Below are positions 1-8,018 of a DNA stretch of 64,000 bases, in pieces. The stretch is from contig NZ_LARW01000077.1 in assembly GCF_000971055.1 (NCBI RefSeq), positions 62,001 through 126,000 on the forward strand, in the 5' to 3' direction. The stretch is from Sphingomonas sp. SRS2 (GTDB taxonomy: Bacteria; Pseudomonadota; Alphaproteobacteria; Sphingomonadales; Sphingomonadaceae). The number at the start of each line of letters is the position of its first letter. Position 1 is the first letter of the stretch. Below the pieces are notes generated by a model, which had not been told where the DNA came from, did not search any database, and saw nothing but the letters and a program-made list of their open reading frames with translations. The position numbers and the translations under genes are program-made.

Positions 1-246
1 GACGTGATCGGGCCTGATTTCAAGGTGGGCGACGCCAGGAAGGAAAACCGGGCAGGCAAGCTGGCCGAGGCGGGCGGACAGACGGTGGTGAACTCGTTGA
101 TTCCGTTTCGCGGCCTGGTCCGCGAGGTCACAGGCGCCGCCCCCGCGCAGCGACGCCTCAACCGCGCCATCGACGCCGGTTACGCGCGGCGCGGTTTCCT
201 GCGCGGCATCCACCAGACACGGAAGTGCAAGACGAAGCTCTTTTAG
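1..246 (+). CDS. Hypothetical protein, C-terminal part (cut by window edge)
   Basis: An open frame runs in from the left edge and stops at TAG 244-246. The visible part is about 81 residues, basic, with a segment reading SLIPFRGLVREV and ending in a Lys-rich tail. A GTG at position 4 could be read as a start, but no ribosome binding site can be seen, so this is more likely the C-terminus of a longer protein. I do not recognise the family and assign no function. A short inverted repeat (TAGCGG/CCGCTA) sits right at its stop codon and may help end transcription. Confidence 0.5.
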   Translation, partial: DVIGPDFKVGDARKENRAGKLAEAGGQTVVNSLIPFRGLVREVTGAAPAQRRLNRAIDAGYARRGFLRGIHQTRKCKTKLF

Positions 247-304
247 CTAGCGGCGGCCCGCTAACACGCTAAGCTCCCTGTCCAAGCATAGGGAGAGGAA
301 ATCC

Positions 305-490
305 ATGCTCGTCATGTTCGTCGGCAGCGATCGGGTCGAAACCGCGATCAACGCGTCTCAAGTGACCTTCATCTCGTCAGTGACCGACGGCACCCGCATC
401 CGCTTTGGCGAGGGCCGCAGCATCACCGTCACCGAGCCGATGGCGGAGGTGGTCGAGAAGCTCAACCAGGGGCTACGCCCCCACGAATAG
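305..490 (+). CDS. Small hypothetical protein (61 aa)
   Basis: This short ORF has a good ribosome binding site (GGGAGAGGAA) a few bases before ATG 305. The product is soluble and acidic. Its pattern of alternating strands followed by a helix (TVTEPMAEVVEKLNQ) is loosely like small FlbD-type proteins, but the resemblance is in general shape only and no flagellar genes are nearby. It lies between a truncated upstream gene and an intergenic region with a Crp-like palindrome. Real coding is supported by the start signal and by a protein-like composition; function is unknown. Confidence 0.6.
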   Translation: MLVMFVGSDRVETAINASQVTFISSVTDGTRIRFGEGRSITVTEPMAEVVEKLNQGLRPHE

Positions 491-575
491 CAGCTTCGGC
501 TTTCCCCGCATTTGCTGATCCCATCCGGTTTTCACCGGGGCCTGATGCCGGGCGGTCATTCTTTGTTAGGAAAGC

Positions 576-591
576 TGTGATAGAGATCACA
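576..591. promoter_or_regulatory. Crp/Fnr-type operator candidate
   Basis: The 16-mer TGTGATAGAGATCACA fits the TGTGA-N6-TCACA consensus of Crp-family regulators at all ten specified positions. It lies about 115 bases before the start of the secreted small protein at 707 and about 85 bases after the stop of the gene at 490. Sphingomonads encode Crp/Fnr-family proteins, but whether one binds here is inference. Confidence 0.45.
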
Positions 592-645
592 ATAGCGGAA
601 AGTGGGTTTGCGCGCCGTTAACCGCGCTCCTCAACATCGCATATA

Positions 646-688
646 CCCGCTGGCGGGATAATCGTCCCGGGCCCGACATGATCGGGCC
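646..688 (+). promoter_or_regulatory. Two hairpins in the leader of the 707 gene
   Basis: Two perfect inverted repeats follow each other: CCCGC-TG-GCGGG (646-657) and GGCCCGA-CATGA-TCGGGCC (670-688). The second ends just before the ribosome binding site (around 690-697) of the gene at 707, so in RNA it could affect translation or stability of that message. Confidence 0.35.
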
Positions 689-706
689 TGAGACGAGGAT
701 ATCGCC

Positions 707-964
707 ATGAAGCGGCTTTCGATGTTGGTCTGTTTGTTGTCGATGCCGGCCAGCGGCTGGGCTCAGGGACTTCCGTTCGACTTCGATCCCGAACCCGTCG
801 CGATCGAGGCGGTCCAGTCTTCCCCAATCGCCTCCACGCGGCGTGACGAGGCGAACGGTACCCGGCCGGTCCGCTATGCCGCGCGCAACGTGCGCATGGT
901 CAACGGCACTTCGCCGATGGCGGCGGAGCTGGACATGAGCCGATTGCCGGACGCGGAGCGCTAG
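707..964 (+). CDS. Small secreted hypothetical protein (85 aa)
   Basis: The start at ATG 707 is supported by a GAGACGAGG-type ribosome binding site. The N-terminus has a basic MKR, a hydrophobic core and an ASGWAQ cleavage-like site near residue 20, which is a typical Sec signal peptide. The mature part is only about 65 residues, mostly polar, without cysteines or a recognisable domain. It probably resides in the periplasm. A Crp-like palindrome and two hairpins lie upstream, which suggests regulated expression. I do not recognise the family. Confidence 0.6.
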   Translation: MKRLSMLVCLLSMPASGWAQGLPFDFDPEPVAIEAVQSSPIASTRRDEANGTRPVRYAARNVRMVNGTSPMAAELDMSRLPDAER

Positions 965-975
965 TCTTCCCGTCA

Positions 976-991
976 CCCGGCGCACGCCGGG
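976..991 (+). terminator. GC-rich hairpin after the small secreted protein gene
   Basis: CCCGGCG-CA-CGCCGGG is a perfect inverted repeat 12 bases after the stop at 964, followed by a smaller one (CCGAC-G-GTCGG). There is no T tract, so termination strength is uncertain. Confidence 0.3.
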
Positions 992-1065
992 CCGACGGTC
1001 GGGGACGTGGTTGCCCCAAGCCTCTGAACTCCCTATTTATTACCCTCCACGCACGGGAGGCCGAC

Positions 1066-1167
1066 ATGAACCAGGACCGGAGCAGCATCACCAGCCTCCC
1101 CCTCATGGTCCGGATCAATCATGTCCTCGCTTCTCACTTTCGACAGAATCTCGCTCGCTGCGCCTGA
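1066..1167 (+). CDS. Possible 33-aa leader ORF overlapping the ABC-F start
   Basis: ATG 1066 has a better ribosome binding site (GGGAGG, 5-6 bases before) than the ABC-F gene itself. The frame runs 33 codons to TGA 1165-1167, about 46 bases inside the ABC-F gene in another frame. The peptide is basic and ends NLARCA. Upstream ORFs control several antibiotic-resistance ABC-F genes by ribosome stalling; here that role is only inference. It could equally be a chance ORF. Confidence 0.3.
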   Translation: MNQDRSSITSLPLMVRINHVLASHFRQNLARCA

Positions 1168-2721
1168 CGGCCGGCGGCTTTTCTCAGAGCTGACCCTCGC
1201 CGTCGGCCGCGAGCGCGTCGGCGTGGTCGGCCGCAACGGCGCCGGAAAATCTACCTTGCTGCGTGCGATCATGGGCGAGATACGGCCTGTCGCCGGCAGC
1301 ATGTCCTTGTCCGGCACGGTCGGCACGCTGCGTCAGGCGAGCGGCATCGCCGATGGCTCTGCCGCCGATCTGCTCGGCGTCGCTCCGGCGCTCGCGCTGC
1401 TCGACCGCATCGATCGCGGCGAGGGGACGGCGGACGATTTCGACGCCGCCGACTGGCTGCTGCCCGCGCGGATCGAGGCGGCGCTGGCCGAGGTCGAACT
1501 GGACGCGCCCGATCTCCAGCGGTCGCTCGCCAGCTATAGCGGCGGCGAGCGGATGCGGCTGGCGCTGGCCCGGCTGTCGCTCGACGCGCCCGACCTCATC
1601 CTGCTCGACGAGCCGACCAACGACCTCGATCGCGCCGGGCGGGCGATGGTGGCGAAGCTCGTCGCCGGCTGGCGCGGCGGGGTGCTGATTGCCAGCCATG
1701 ACCGCGATCTCCTCGAACAGGTCGGTCATATCGTCGAACTGTCGTCCGTCAGGGTGATGCATCATGGCGGCGGCTGGTCGACCTTCGCCGAGGCGCGCGC
1801 GGCCGAACGGGCGCGGGCGGCGCAGGCGCTCGACGATGCGAAGGCCGACGCCCGCGCCACAAGGCGCGAGGCCCAGGTCGCGCGTGAGCGGCAGGCGCGC
1901 CGCGATTCCGCCGGGCGCGCCTTCGCCGCCTCGGGCAGCGCGCCGAAGATCCTGCTCGGCGGGATGAAGCGCCGGGCCGAGGCGACCGCGGGCAAGGCCG
2001 AGCGCATGGCGGCCGACATGATCGACGCCACCGGCGAGGCGCTGGCCGATGCGGCGCGCAACATCGAACGGGTGACGCCGCTCTCGATCGAACTGCCGCC
2101 TACCGGCCTGCCCGTCGGGCGCATCGCCCTTATGCTGGAGCATGTCGTCCTCGATCTGGGCGGACGGACGATGTTCGGGCCGATCGACCTGGCCGTGCAG
2201 GGCCCCGAGCGTATCCGCGTCACTGGTCCCAACGGCGCGGGCAAGAGCAGCCTGCTCAAGCTGATCAGCGGAACGATCGAGCCGACGACAGGCATGATCC
2301 CCGGAACGTGGCGATCGCCTATCTCGATCAGCATGTCGGCCTGCTCGACGATCGGTGCTCGCTGCTCGACAATCTGCGCCGCCATCAACCGGTGCTGACC
2401 GACAACGAAGCCTATGCCGCGCTGGCGCGCTTCGCCTTTCGCAATGCCGATGCGTTGCGCATCGCGGGTGGACTGTCGGGCGGCGAACGGCTGCGTGCGG
2501 GTCTGGCCTGCGTCATGTCCGCCGCCGCGCCGCCGCAACTGCTGCTGCTCGACGAGCTGACCAACCATCTCGACATCGCCAGCATCGAGATATTGGAGGG
2601 CGCGCTCGCCGGTTATGACGGCGCGCTGGTCGTCGTCAGCCATGACGAGGCGTTCGTCGCGGCGCTGGGGATCGAACGGACGATCGCGATCGACAGCATC
2701 GCGCGCGCCTCCGCAGGATGA
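1121..2721 (+). pseudogene. ABC-F family ATPase, broken by one frameshift
   Basis: Two frames together encode one duplicated-ATPase protein of about 533 residues, with no membrane segments, as in ABC-F translation factors. The first frame (from ATG 1121) has Walker A GRNGAGKST at residues 37-45, an SGGER signature, LLDEPTND, the inter-domain linker and the second Walker A (GPNGAGKSS, near 369). Near base 2300 it leaves the protein-like frame and stops at 2398. The -1 frame continues homology without a gap (NVAIAYLDQH, LSGGER, LLDELTNHLD) to TGA 2719-2721. One missing base in the CCCC run at 2299-2302 would explain it. Either the gene is inactive, or the base is a sequencing error, or the ribosome slips at the C run. 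Both halves are otherwise undamaged. Confidence 0.8.
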
Positions 2722-2764
2722 GTGGTTTAAGTCTGAGCCCGTCTGGACTAAATGGCTGGCCACC

Positions 2765-3718
2765 ATGACCGACATGCCGATCTGCGTCGCCGCGCTCTAC
2801 CAATTCACCCGCTTCGCCGACTGCGAGGCCGTCCGCGGTCCGCTGGCAAAGCTGTGCTGCGGGCAGGGCGTGAAGGGCACGCTGCTGATCGCACGCGAGG
2901 GGGTCAACGGCACGATCGCCGGCAGCGATGCGGCGATCGATGCGGTGCTCGCCCATCTCCGCACCCTGCCGGGCTGCGCCGATCTCGAGGTCAAGCTGTC
3001 GCGCGCCGCGGCGATGCCCTTCCACCGCATGAAGGTTCGCATCAAGCGCGAGATCGTCACGATGGGCGAACCCGACATCGATCCGCTGACCGGTGTCGGC
3101 CATTATGTCGCGCCAGAGGACTGGAACGCGCTGATCGCCGAACCGGGGACGATCCTGATCGACACGCGCAACGATTATGAGGTTGCGGTGGGCAGCTTCG
3201 CGGGTGCGATCGACCCGCGAACCAGGAGCTTCCGCGACTTTCCGGCATGGTTTCGCGAACATCGCGACGAACTGCTGGGGCAGGGCGCACCGCCCAAGAT
3301 CGCAATGTTCTGTACTGGCGGGATACGGTGCGAGAAATCCACCGCCTTCCTCAAGGCCGAAGGGCTCGACCAGGTCTATCATCTCAAGGGCGGCATCCTG
3401 AAATATCTGGAAACCGTACCGGTCGAGCAAAGCCGCTGGGACGGTGAATGTTTCGTGTTCGATCAGCGGGTCAGCGTCGGCCATGGTCTGACGCCCGGCA
3501 CGTACGAACTCTGCCATGCCTGCCGCATGCCGGTAAACGCGGCGGATCGCACGTCGCCGCTCTATGTCGAGGGGGTGAGTTGCCCGGCCTGTCACGCCGA
3601 TCGCAGCGACGCGCAGCGCGAGGGCTATGCCGAACGCCACCGGCAGGAACGGCTCGCCGCCGAACGCGGCGCGACGCATGTCGGCGCAACCCTGGCGCGC
3701 CATCGCGATGAGCGCTGA
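2765..3718 (+). CDS. trhO: tRNA uridine(34) hydroxylase, rhodanese family
   Basis: TrhO (formerly YceA) makes 5-hydroxyuridine at the wobble position of certain tRNAs using oxygen. The 317-residue product has the N-terminal acylphosphatase-like part, a central rhodanese domain (DTRNDYEVAVGSFAGAIDP) with the active-site loop CTGGIRCEKS (Cys about 183), and a C-terminal Cys-rich segment (CHACRMP, CPACH) typical of the family. ATG 2765 was chosen because homology begins there; no clear ribosome binding site is visible. The frame is open further upstream, but that part is a shadow of the ABC-F gene. The 3' end overlaps the next gene by 11 bases. Confidence 0.92.
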   Translation: MTDMPICVAALYQFTRFADCEAVRGPLAKLCCGQGVKGTLLIAREGVNGTIAGSDAAIDAVLAHLRTLPGCADLEVKLSRAAAMPFHRMKVRIKREIVTMGEPDIDPLTGVGHYVAPEDWNALIAEPGTILIDTRNDYEVAVGSFAGAIDPRTRSFRDFPAWFREHRDELLGQGAPPKIAMFCTGGIRCEKSTAFLKAEGLDQVYHLKGGILKYLETVPVEQSRWDGECFVFDQRVSVGHGLTPGTYELCHACRMPVNAADRTSPLYVEGVSCPACHADRSDAQREGYAERHRQERLAAERGATHVGATLARHRDER

Positions 3719-4346
3719 AGACCTGCGCCCGATCCTCTACAGCTTCCGTCGCTGTCCCTATGCGATGCGGGCGCGGCTCGCGCTGCTGGCGAGCGGCACG
3801 GTCTGCGAGATCCGCGAGGTCAAGCTGTCGGCCAAGCCCGCCGAACTGGCCGCGGCGTCACCCAAGGCCACCGTGCCGGTGCTGGTGCTGGCGGACGGCC
3901 GGGTGATCGACCAGAGTCTCGACATCATGCGCTGGGCGCTAAGCCGCAACGATCCGGAGGGCTGGCTCACGCGTGCCGACGAGGCGCTGATCGCGACCAA
4001 TGACGGTCCGTTCAAACACCATCTCGACCGCTACAAATATCCCCACCGCCACCAGAGCGATCCCGCCGAGCATCGCGCCGCCGGTCTGGCGATGCTCGAA
4101 ACGCTCGAAAGCCGGCTTGAAGCGAGCTCCTGCCTGAGTGGCGCGGCGCGCGGCATCACCGACGCCGCGATATTCCCTTTCATCCGCCAGTTTGCTGAAC
4201 CCGACCGCCTATGGTTCGACGCTCAAAAGCTCCCGCGCCTCCACGCCTGGCTGGTGGCTCATCTCGCCTGGCCGCTGTTCGAAACTGCGATGGTGCGGCT
4301 GGACCCATGGCGGACGGACGACGCGCCAAGGCTGTTTCCGGGCTGA
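3708..4346 (+). CDS. Glutathione S-transferase family protein
   Basis: The 212-residue product starts with a thioredoxin-fold domain bearing RCPYAMRARLAL, where the Cys-Pro-Tyr sits at the usual catalytic or glutathione-binding place, then VPVL and a DQSLDIMRW motif for binding the gamma-glutamyl part. A helical C-terminal GST domain follows. The CPYA motif resembles glutaredoxin-2-like or Cys-type GSTs, so thiol-transfer is more likely than conjugation, but the substrate is unknown. ATG 3708 lies inside the end of trhO, implying translational coupling. The stop is one base from the stop of the convergent peptidase. Confidence 0.85.
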   Translation: MSAEDLRPILYSFRRCPYAMRARLALLASGTVCEIREVKLSAKPAELAAASPKATVPVLVLADGRVIDQSLDIMRWALSRNDPEGWLTRADEALIATNDGPFKHHLDRYKYPHRHQSDPAEHRAAGLAMLETLESRLEASSCLSGAARGITDAAIFPFIRQFAEPDRLWFDAQKLPRLHAWLVAHLAWPLFETAMVRLDPWRTDDAPRLFPG

Positions 4347-4347
4347 G

Positions 4348-6285
4348 CTACTTCGCCGGATCGGGCGGGTTGTGCTTCTCGACGAAGCCGACCGCGGCCT
4401 TGAGCATCGTCAGGCGCGTTCCGCTGCGTGACAGCCAATGGTCCTCGCCTGCCAGCTTGACCAGTTCGACCGGCTTGCCCGCGCGCTGGAGCGCGGCGGC
4501 CATTTCGGCGCTCTGCCGATAGGGGACGATGATGTCGTCAACGCCATGGATCAGCATGACCGGCGCGTCGGCGCGATCGACGAAACGGATCGGCGACACC
4601 AGCGCAAGGTCGCGACCCTTGCCGAGTTCTTTCCTCAAGACGCGGACCAGAGCGGGATTGTTGCCGCTTTCGGCGATGTCGGTGCTGATCAGCTTACGTA
4701 CGTCTCCTATCCCCGCGACCGACACCGCGCAGCGATAGAGGCCCTGCTGCAGCGTGACTCCCGCCAGCGCCGCATAACCGCCATAGCTGGTGCCGACGAT
4801 GCAGGCCCGCTTCGGATCGGCAATCCCCTGGCGGGCCAGTTCGGCGAGACCGTCCGAAATATCGGTCTGCATCTTCCCGCCCCATTCGCCCCAGCCAGCG
4901 CGTACGAAGGCGCTGCCCGATCCCGAAGAGCCCCGGAAATTCGGCTGGAACACGGCATAGCCGCGCGACGCGAACGCCTGCGCCATCCAGTCGAACTCGG
5001 GATAGTCGCGCGCCTGAGGTCCGCCATGCGGCATGACCACAACGGCAAGATTCTTAGGCTGACGGCCTGGCGGCAGGGTCAGGACGCCCGCCATGTCGAC
5101 GCCATCCGCAGCCTTGTACCGGATCATCCGCATCGGGCCGACATCCTCGGCCCTGATCGGGTAGCTTACGCCAAGATTGTCGGCGGAACGCTTTTTCGTA
5201 TCGACAAGCCACCAGTTCCCCGGATCGCCGGGACCGGACGTCCTGACGATGAGCCGGTCGAAGGCTTCGTTCTGGTCGATCAGTTTTACCGAAAGCCCCG
5301 GAAACGCCCTGCGGGTAGCGGCCATGATCTTTGCCGCGGCCGCGTCGAACATCATGTCCTCGGGTATGTCGCCGTCGCGGACATAGCCGATCATCTGGCC
5401 AGTGCTCCCGCCCCGGTGATAGCCGATAAATCCCTGATCCCGCAGTATCTCTGTTGCCGGCCCTCCCTTTAGCGGCTGTTCCCAAAGGCGTGCGCCGCTT
5501 TCTTCGTCGCCCAGCCGATAGATGATGGTGTCAGCCGAACGGCCCAGACTCAGAAGATCGGGTCGCCCCGTCGGAGATTGCCCGGATGCGATTGTCTCAC
5601 GCCGCGCATTGCGGATACGCCATTCGCCCCTTGCGCTCGAATATTCGAGGGTTGCGGCGACCGTGCCGTCAGGACTGACGATCCAGTCACGCCAGTCCTC
5701 CTGCCGGTCGGGTCGGTGCGCGATCAGGCGGGTCTTCTGTGTCCGCAGATCGACTTCGTACAGATCGGGATCGAAGCTCGTGACATAGGCGCCGCCATTG
5801 CCGCGAGTCAGCGTCAGTCCGCCAAAATAGCCGTAGCTGACGCCGTTGCGCTCGTAGACGCCATAAAAGCCGTGAATGCTGCCGCCGATCGTCTGCGACT
5901 TGCCGAAGATAGACCAGATCGGCTTGTCGCCGATCTGGACGATGAACATGCGGCTCACTTCGGTGCGGGCAGCCGAAAAACCAACGCCCAGCGGAACGGT
6001 CTCACTGATCCGTAGCATCACGAGGTCTTCGCCCGCCCAGTCCAGACTGCGGACCTTGTGATCACCGACATCGCTGTTGATCAGGGTCTTGCCGTCTTCG
6101 ATGACGATCAGGCGGCGCTCATCGCCAACGACGCCCATCAGCGCGACCTTTTTGCCCGACGGGGAAATCGCCGCCATTTCGAAGCCCGGTAACTTGCCAT
6201 AGGTTTCGAGCGGTGGGGCAGCCGGTGCTGTTGCGATCCAGCACATCGCGACGATCATCGCGCACAATCTGCTCAACCGCTTCAT
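4348..6285 (-). CDS. S9 family prolyl-oligopeptidase-like serine peptidase, secreted
   Basis: The protein of 645 residues begins with a signal peptide (MKRLSRLCAMIV, cleavage near APAAP). The middle is a long region of beta repeats as in the propeller of S9 peptidases. The C-terminal alpha/beta-hydrolase domain has GTSYGGYA with nucleophile Ser near residue 500, an acid in HGVDDIIVPY and a histidine in GEDHWLS. Together these indicate an acyl-aminoacyl or dipeptidyl peptidase acting on short peptides in the periplasm. ATG 6285 is preceded by a G-rich ribosome binding site. It is transcribed alone. Confidence 0.88.
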   Translation of the reverse strand: MKRLSRLCAMIVAMCWIATAPAAPPLETYGKLPGFEMAAISPSGKKVALMGVVGDERRLIVIEDGKTLINSDVGDHKVRSLDWAGEDLVMLRISETVPLGVGFSAARTEVSRMFIVQIGDKPIWSIFGKSQTIGGSIHGFYGVYERNGVSYGYFGGLTLTRGNGGAYVTSFDPDLYEVDLRTQKTRLIAHRPDRQEDWRDWIVSPDGTVAATLEYSSARGEWRIRNARRETIASGQSPTGRPDLLSLGRSADTIIYRLGDEESGARLWEQPLKGGPATEILRDQGFIGYHRGGSTGQMIGYVRDGDIPEDMMFDAAAAKIMAATRRAFPGLSVKLIDQNEAFDRLIVRTSGPGDPGNWWLVDTKKRSADNLGVSYPIRAEDVGPMRMIRYKAADGVDMAGVLTLPPGRQPKNLAVVVMPHGGPQARDYPEFDWMAQAFASRGYAVFQPNFRGSSGSGSAFVRAGWGEWGGKMQTDISDGLAELARQGIADPKRACIVGTSYGGYAALAGVTLQQGLYRCAVSVAGIGDVRKLISTDIAESGNNPALVRVLRKELGKGRDLALVSPIRFVDRADAPVMLIHGVDDIIVPYRQSAEMAAALQRAGKPVELVKLAGEDHWLSRSGTRLTMLKAAVGFVEKHNPPDPAK

Positions 6286-6371
6286 CGTTTTCCCCCGGAA
6301 GTCCGGCCCGATCCCTATCGCATCGCCACGCGGCGGGAAGTCGATTCTTGCACCATATCGGAGCTTTCGCG

Positions 6372-7850
6372 CTACTCCGCCGCCTCGGGCAGGGCGGCCG
6401 CGGTCGTCCAGCCGAGGCGGGGAATGGTGATCGATCGCTTGCCCGACAGATCGGTGCGCAGCACGAAGATGCCTTGTTCTTCCATATAGGCGATCAGGCG
6501 GCGGACCCGGCCCTGCGAGTGGGTGCCATAGACCTGCGCGAGCATCGCGTCGCCGGGCGCTTCGCTGCCATCGCGCGCCGCGCGGGCGACGAGCAGGAAG
6601 GGCGCGAGCATGTCCTCGGGCAGCGACGCGCCGAGCGCCATCGCATCGAGCCAGCCGGCGTCGAGCTCACCGTAAAGGCCGGCCCGCGCCATCGCGAGGC
6701 GGCGTCGGAAGGCGGTGAGGTCGAGGCCGTGGCCGCCCAGCCGGTGCATCCGGCACCGCACGCCAAAATCCTGGAACAGGATGGCGGGCGCGCGATAGGT
6801 CGCTTCGGGATCGTCAACGATCTCGCGAAGCACCGTGTCGATCACCGCGTCGCGCTCTTCATCGGCCATCGCGGGATGGGCGCTGGGAGCGGCGGTCGGG
6901 GTCAGCTCGGGCCCGCCCCGGCTGATCGTGCGGAGCAGATCGTCGCTGGTCGGCGCGGGTGCGCGGACGGGCGGCGGCGGGGGCGGCGCGTCGTTGCCCG
7001 GCGCGAACAGCAGGCCCTGCAGGTCTTCGGGTGCGGTGGCGGTGGGGAGCGGGACCAGCTTGGGGCTGCCGCTGCGCGCCGATGTCTCGACCGCGCCCAC
7101 CGTCACCGCGATCGGCCGGCGCGACACGGCCGGGCCGAGGGCCAGGAAATGGCCGCGCGGCAGGTCGCGTATCTGTTCGGCCTGACGGCGCTCCATGCCG
7201 AGCAGGTCGGCGGCGCGCGCCATGTCGATGTCGAGGAAGGTGCGCCCCATCATGAAGTTCGATGCCTCGGCGGCGACATTCTTGGCGAGCTTGGCGAGCC
7301 GCTGGGTGGCGATCACCCCGGCCAGACCGCGCTTGCGCCCCCGGCACATCAAATTGGTCATCGCGCCAAGCGAGGCGCGCCGCGCCTCGTCGGAGACCTC
7401 GCCAGCGACGGCGGGGGCGAAGAGCTGCGCCTCGTCGACCACCACCAGCGCCGGATACCAATGATCGCGCGGTGCATCGAACAGCGCCGACAGGAAAGTT
7501 GCGGCGCAGCGCATCTGCGCTTCGATCTCCAGCTCGTCGAGCGCGAGGACGACCGAGACGCGATGCTCGCGGATGCGCGCGGCAAGCCGGGCTATCTCGG
7601 TTTCGCTATGGTCGGCTGCCTGGATCGCGACATGACCGAAGCGATCGCCCAGCGTGACGAAGTCGCCCTCCGGATCGATCACCACCTGCTGGACGACATT
7701 CGCGGATTCCTCGAGTAGCCGGCGCAGCAGATGCGACTTTCCCGAGCCCGAATTGCCCTGAACGAGCAGACGGGTGGCGAGAAGCTCCTCGACGTCGAAG
7801 AAAACCGATTGTCCCGGGCCGCTGGTGCCGATGTCGATTCGTGCGGTCAC
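6372..7850 (-). CDS. HerA-like P-loop ATPase (DUF87 type)
   Basis: The product of about 492 residues has Walker A GNSGSGKS near residues 32-39, a Walker B-like VVVDEAQLF and an RGLAGVIATQRL segment, the layout of HerA/FtsK-type hexameric ATPases. The C-terminal third is a separate helical region with a winged-helix-like end. HerA partners in archaea and some defence systems include the nuclease NurA; no nuclease is next to this gene. I chose GTG 7850 because the residues upstream lack a binding site; a TTG at 7886 is the other option. The DNA or RNA substrate is not known. Confidence 0.75.
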   Translation of the reverse strand: MTARIDIGTSGPGQSVFFDVEELLATRLLVQGNSGSGKSHLLRRLLEESANVVQQVVIDPEGDFVTLGDRFGHVAIQAADHSETEIARLAARIREHRVSVVLALDELEIEAQMRCAATFLSALFDAPRDHWYPALVVVDEAQLFAPAVAGEVSDEARRASLGAMTNLMCRGRKRGLAGVIATQRLAKLAKNVAAEASNFMMGRTFLDIDMARAADLLGMERRQAEQIRDLPRGHFLALGPAVSRRPIAVTVGAVETSARSGSPKLVPLPTATAPEDLQGLLFAPGNDAPPPPPPVRAPAPTSDDLLRTISRGGPELTPTAAPSAHPAMADEERDAVIDTVLREIVDDPEATYRAPAILFQDFGVRCRMHRLGGHGLDLTAFRRRLAMARAGLYGELDAGWLDAMALGASLPEDMLAPFLLVARAARDGSEAPGDAMLAQVYGTHSQGRVRRLIAYMEEQGIFVLRTDLSGKRSITIPRLGWTTAAALPEAAE

Positions 7851-7927
7851 GCCGCCGTCTTGGCGGATCGGGGTGGTCGGGTTCAAGCGGTACGGCGAGA
7901 AAACTGTGGATGATTCGCCCTATTCAT

Positions 7928-8008
7928 CGTCATTCCAGCGAAAGCGGAAATCTCTCTGGTTCTTCGTTGCGCAAAGGCAATGAGATCCCAGCTTTCGCTG
8001 GGATGACG
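7928..8008. repeat. Interspersed palindromic element, copy 1 (81 nt)
   Basis: Terminal arms CGTCATTCCAGCGAAAGC and GCTTTCGCTGGGATGACG are complementary at 17 of 18 positions and enclose about 45 bases. Three more elements with the same end sequence and length lie at 25876, 45869 and 59387. The copy is between two divergent genes and its right end is only about 10 bases from the oxygenase start. Confidence 0.75.
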
Positions 8009-8018
8009 GCGAACTTAT

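Noticed and set aside
5-691. 13-base direct repeat TGATCGGGCCTGA at 5-17 and 679-691
   Set aside because: Short and isolated; consistent with chance in GC-rich DNA and with one copy being part of a leader hairpin.
1184-2143. Long minus-strand open frame opposite the ABC-F gene
   Set aside because: It mirrors codon positions of a clear ABC ATPase and has no domain; such antisense frames are common in high-GC DNA.
2636-3703. 355-codon reverse frame opposite trhO
   Set aside because: The plus strand carries all TrhO motifs; the reverse product is low-complexity and basic.
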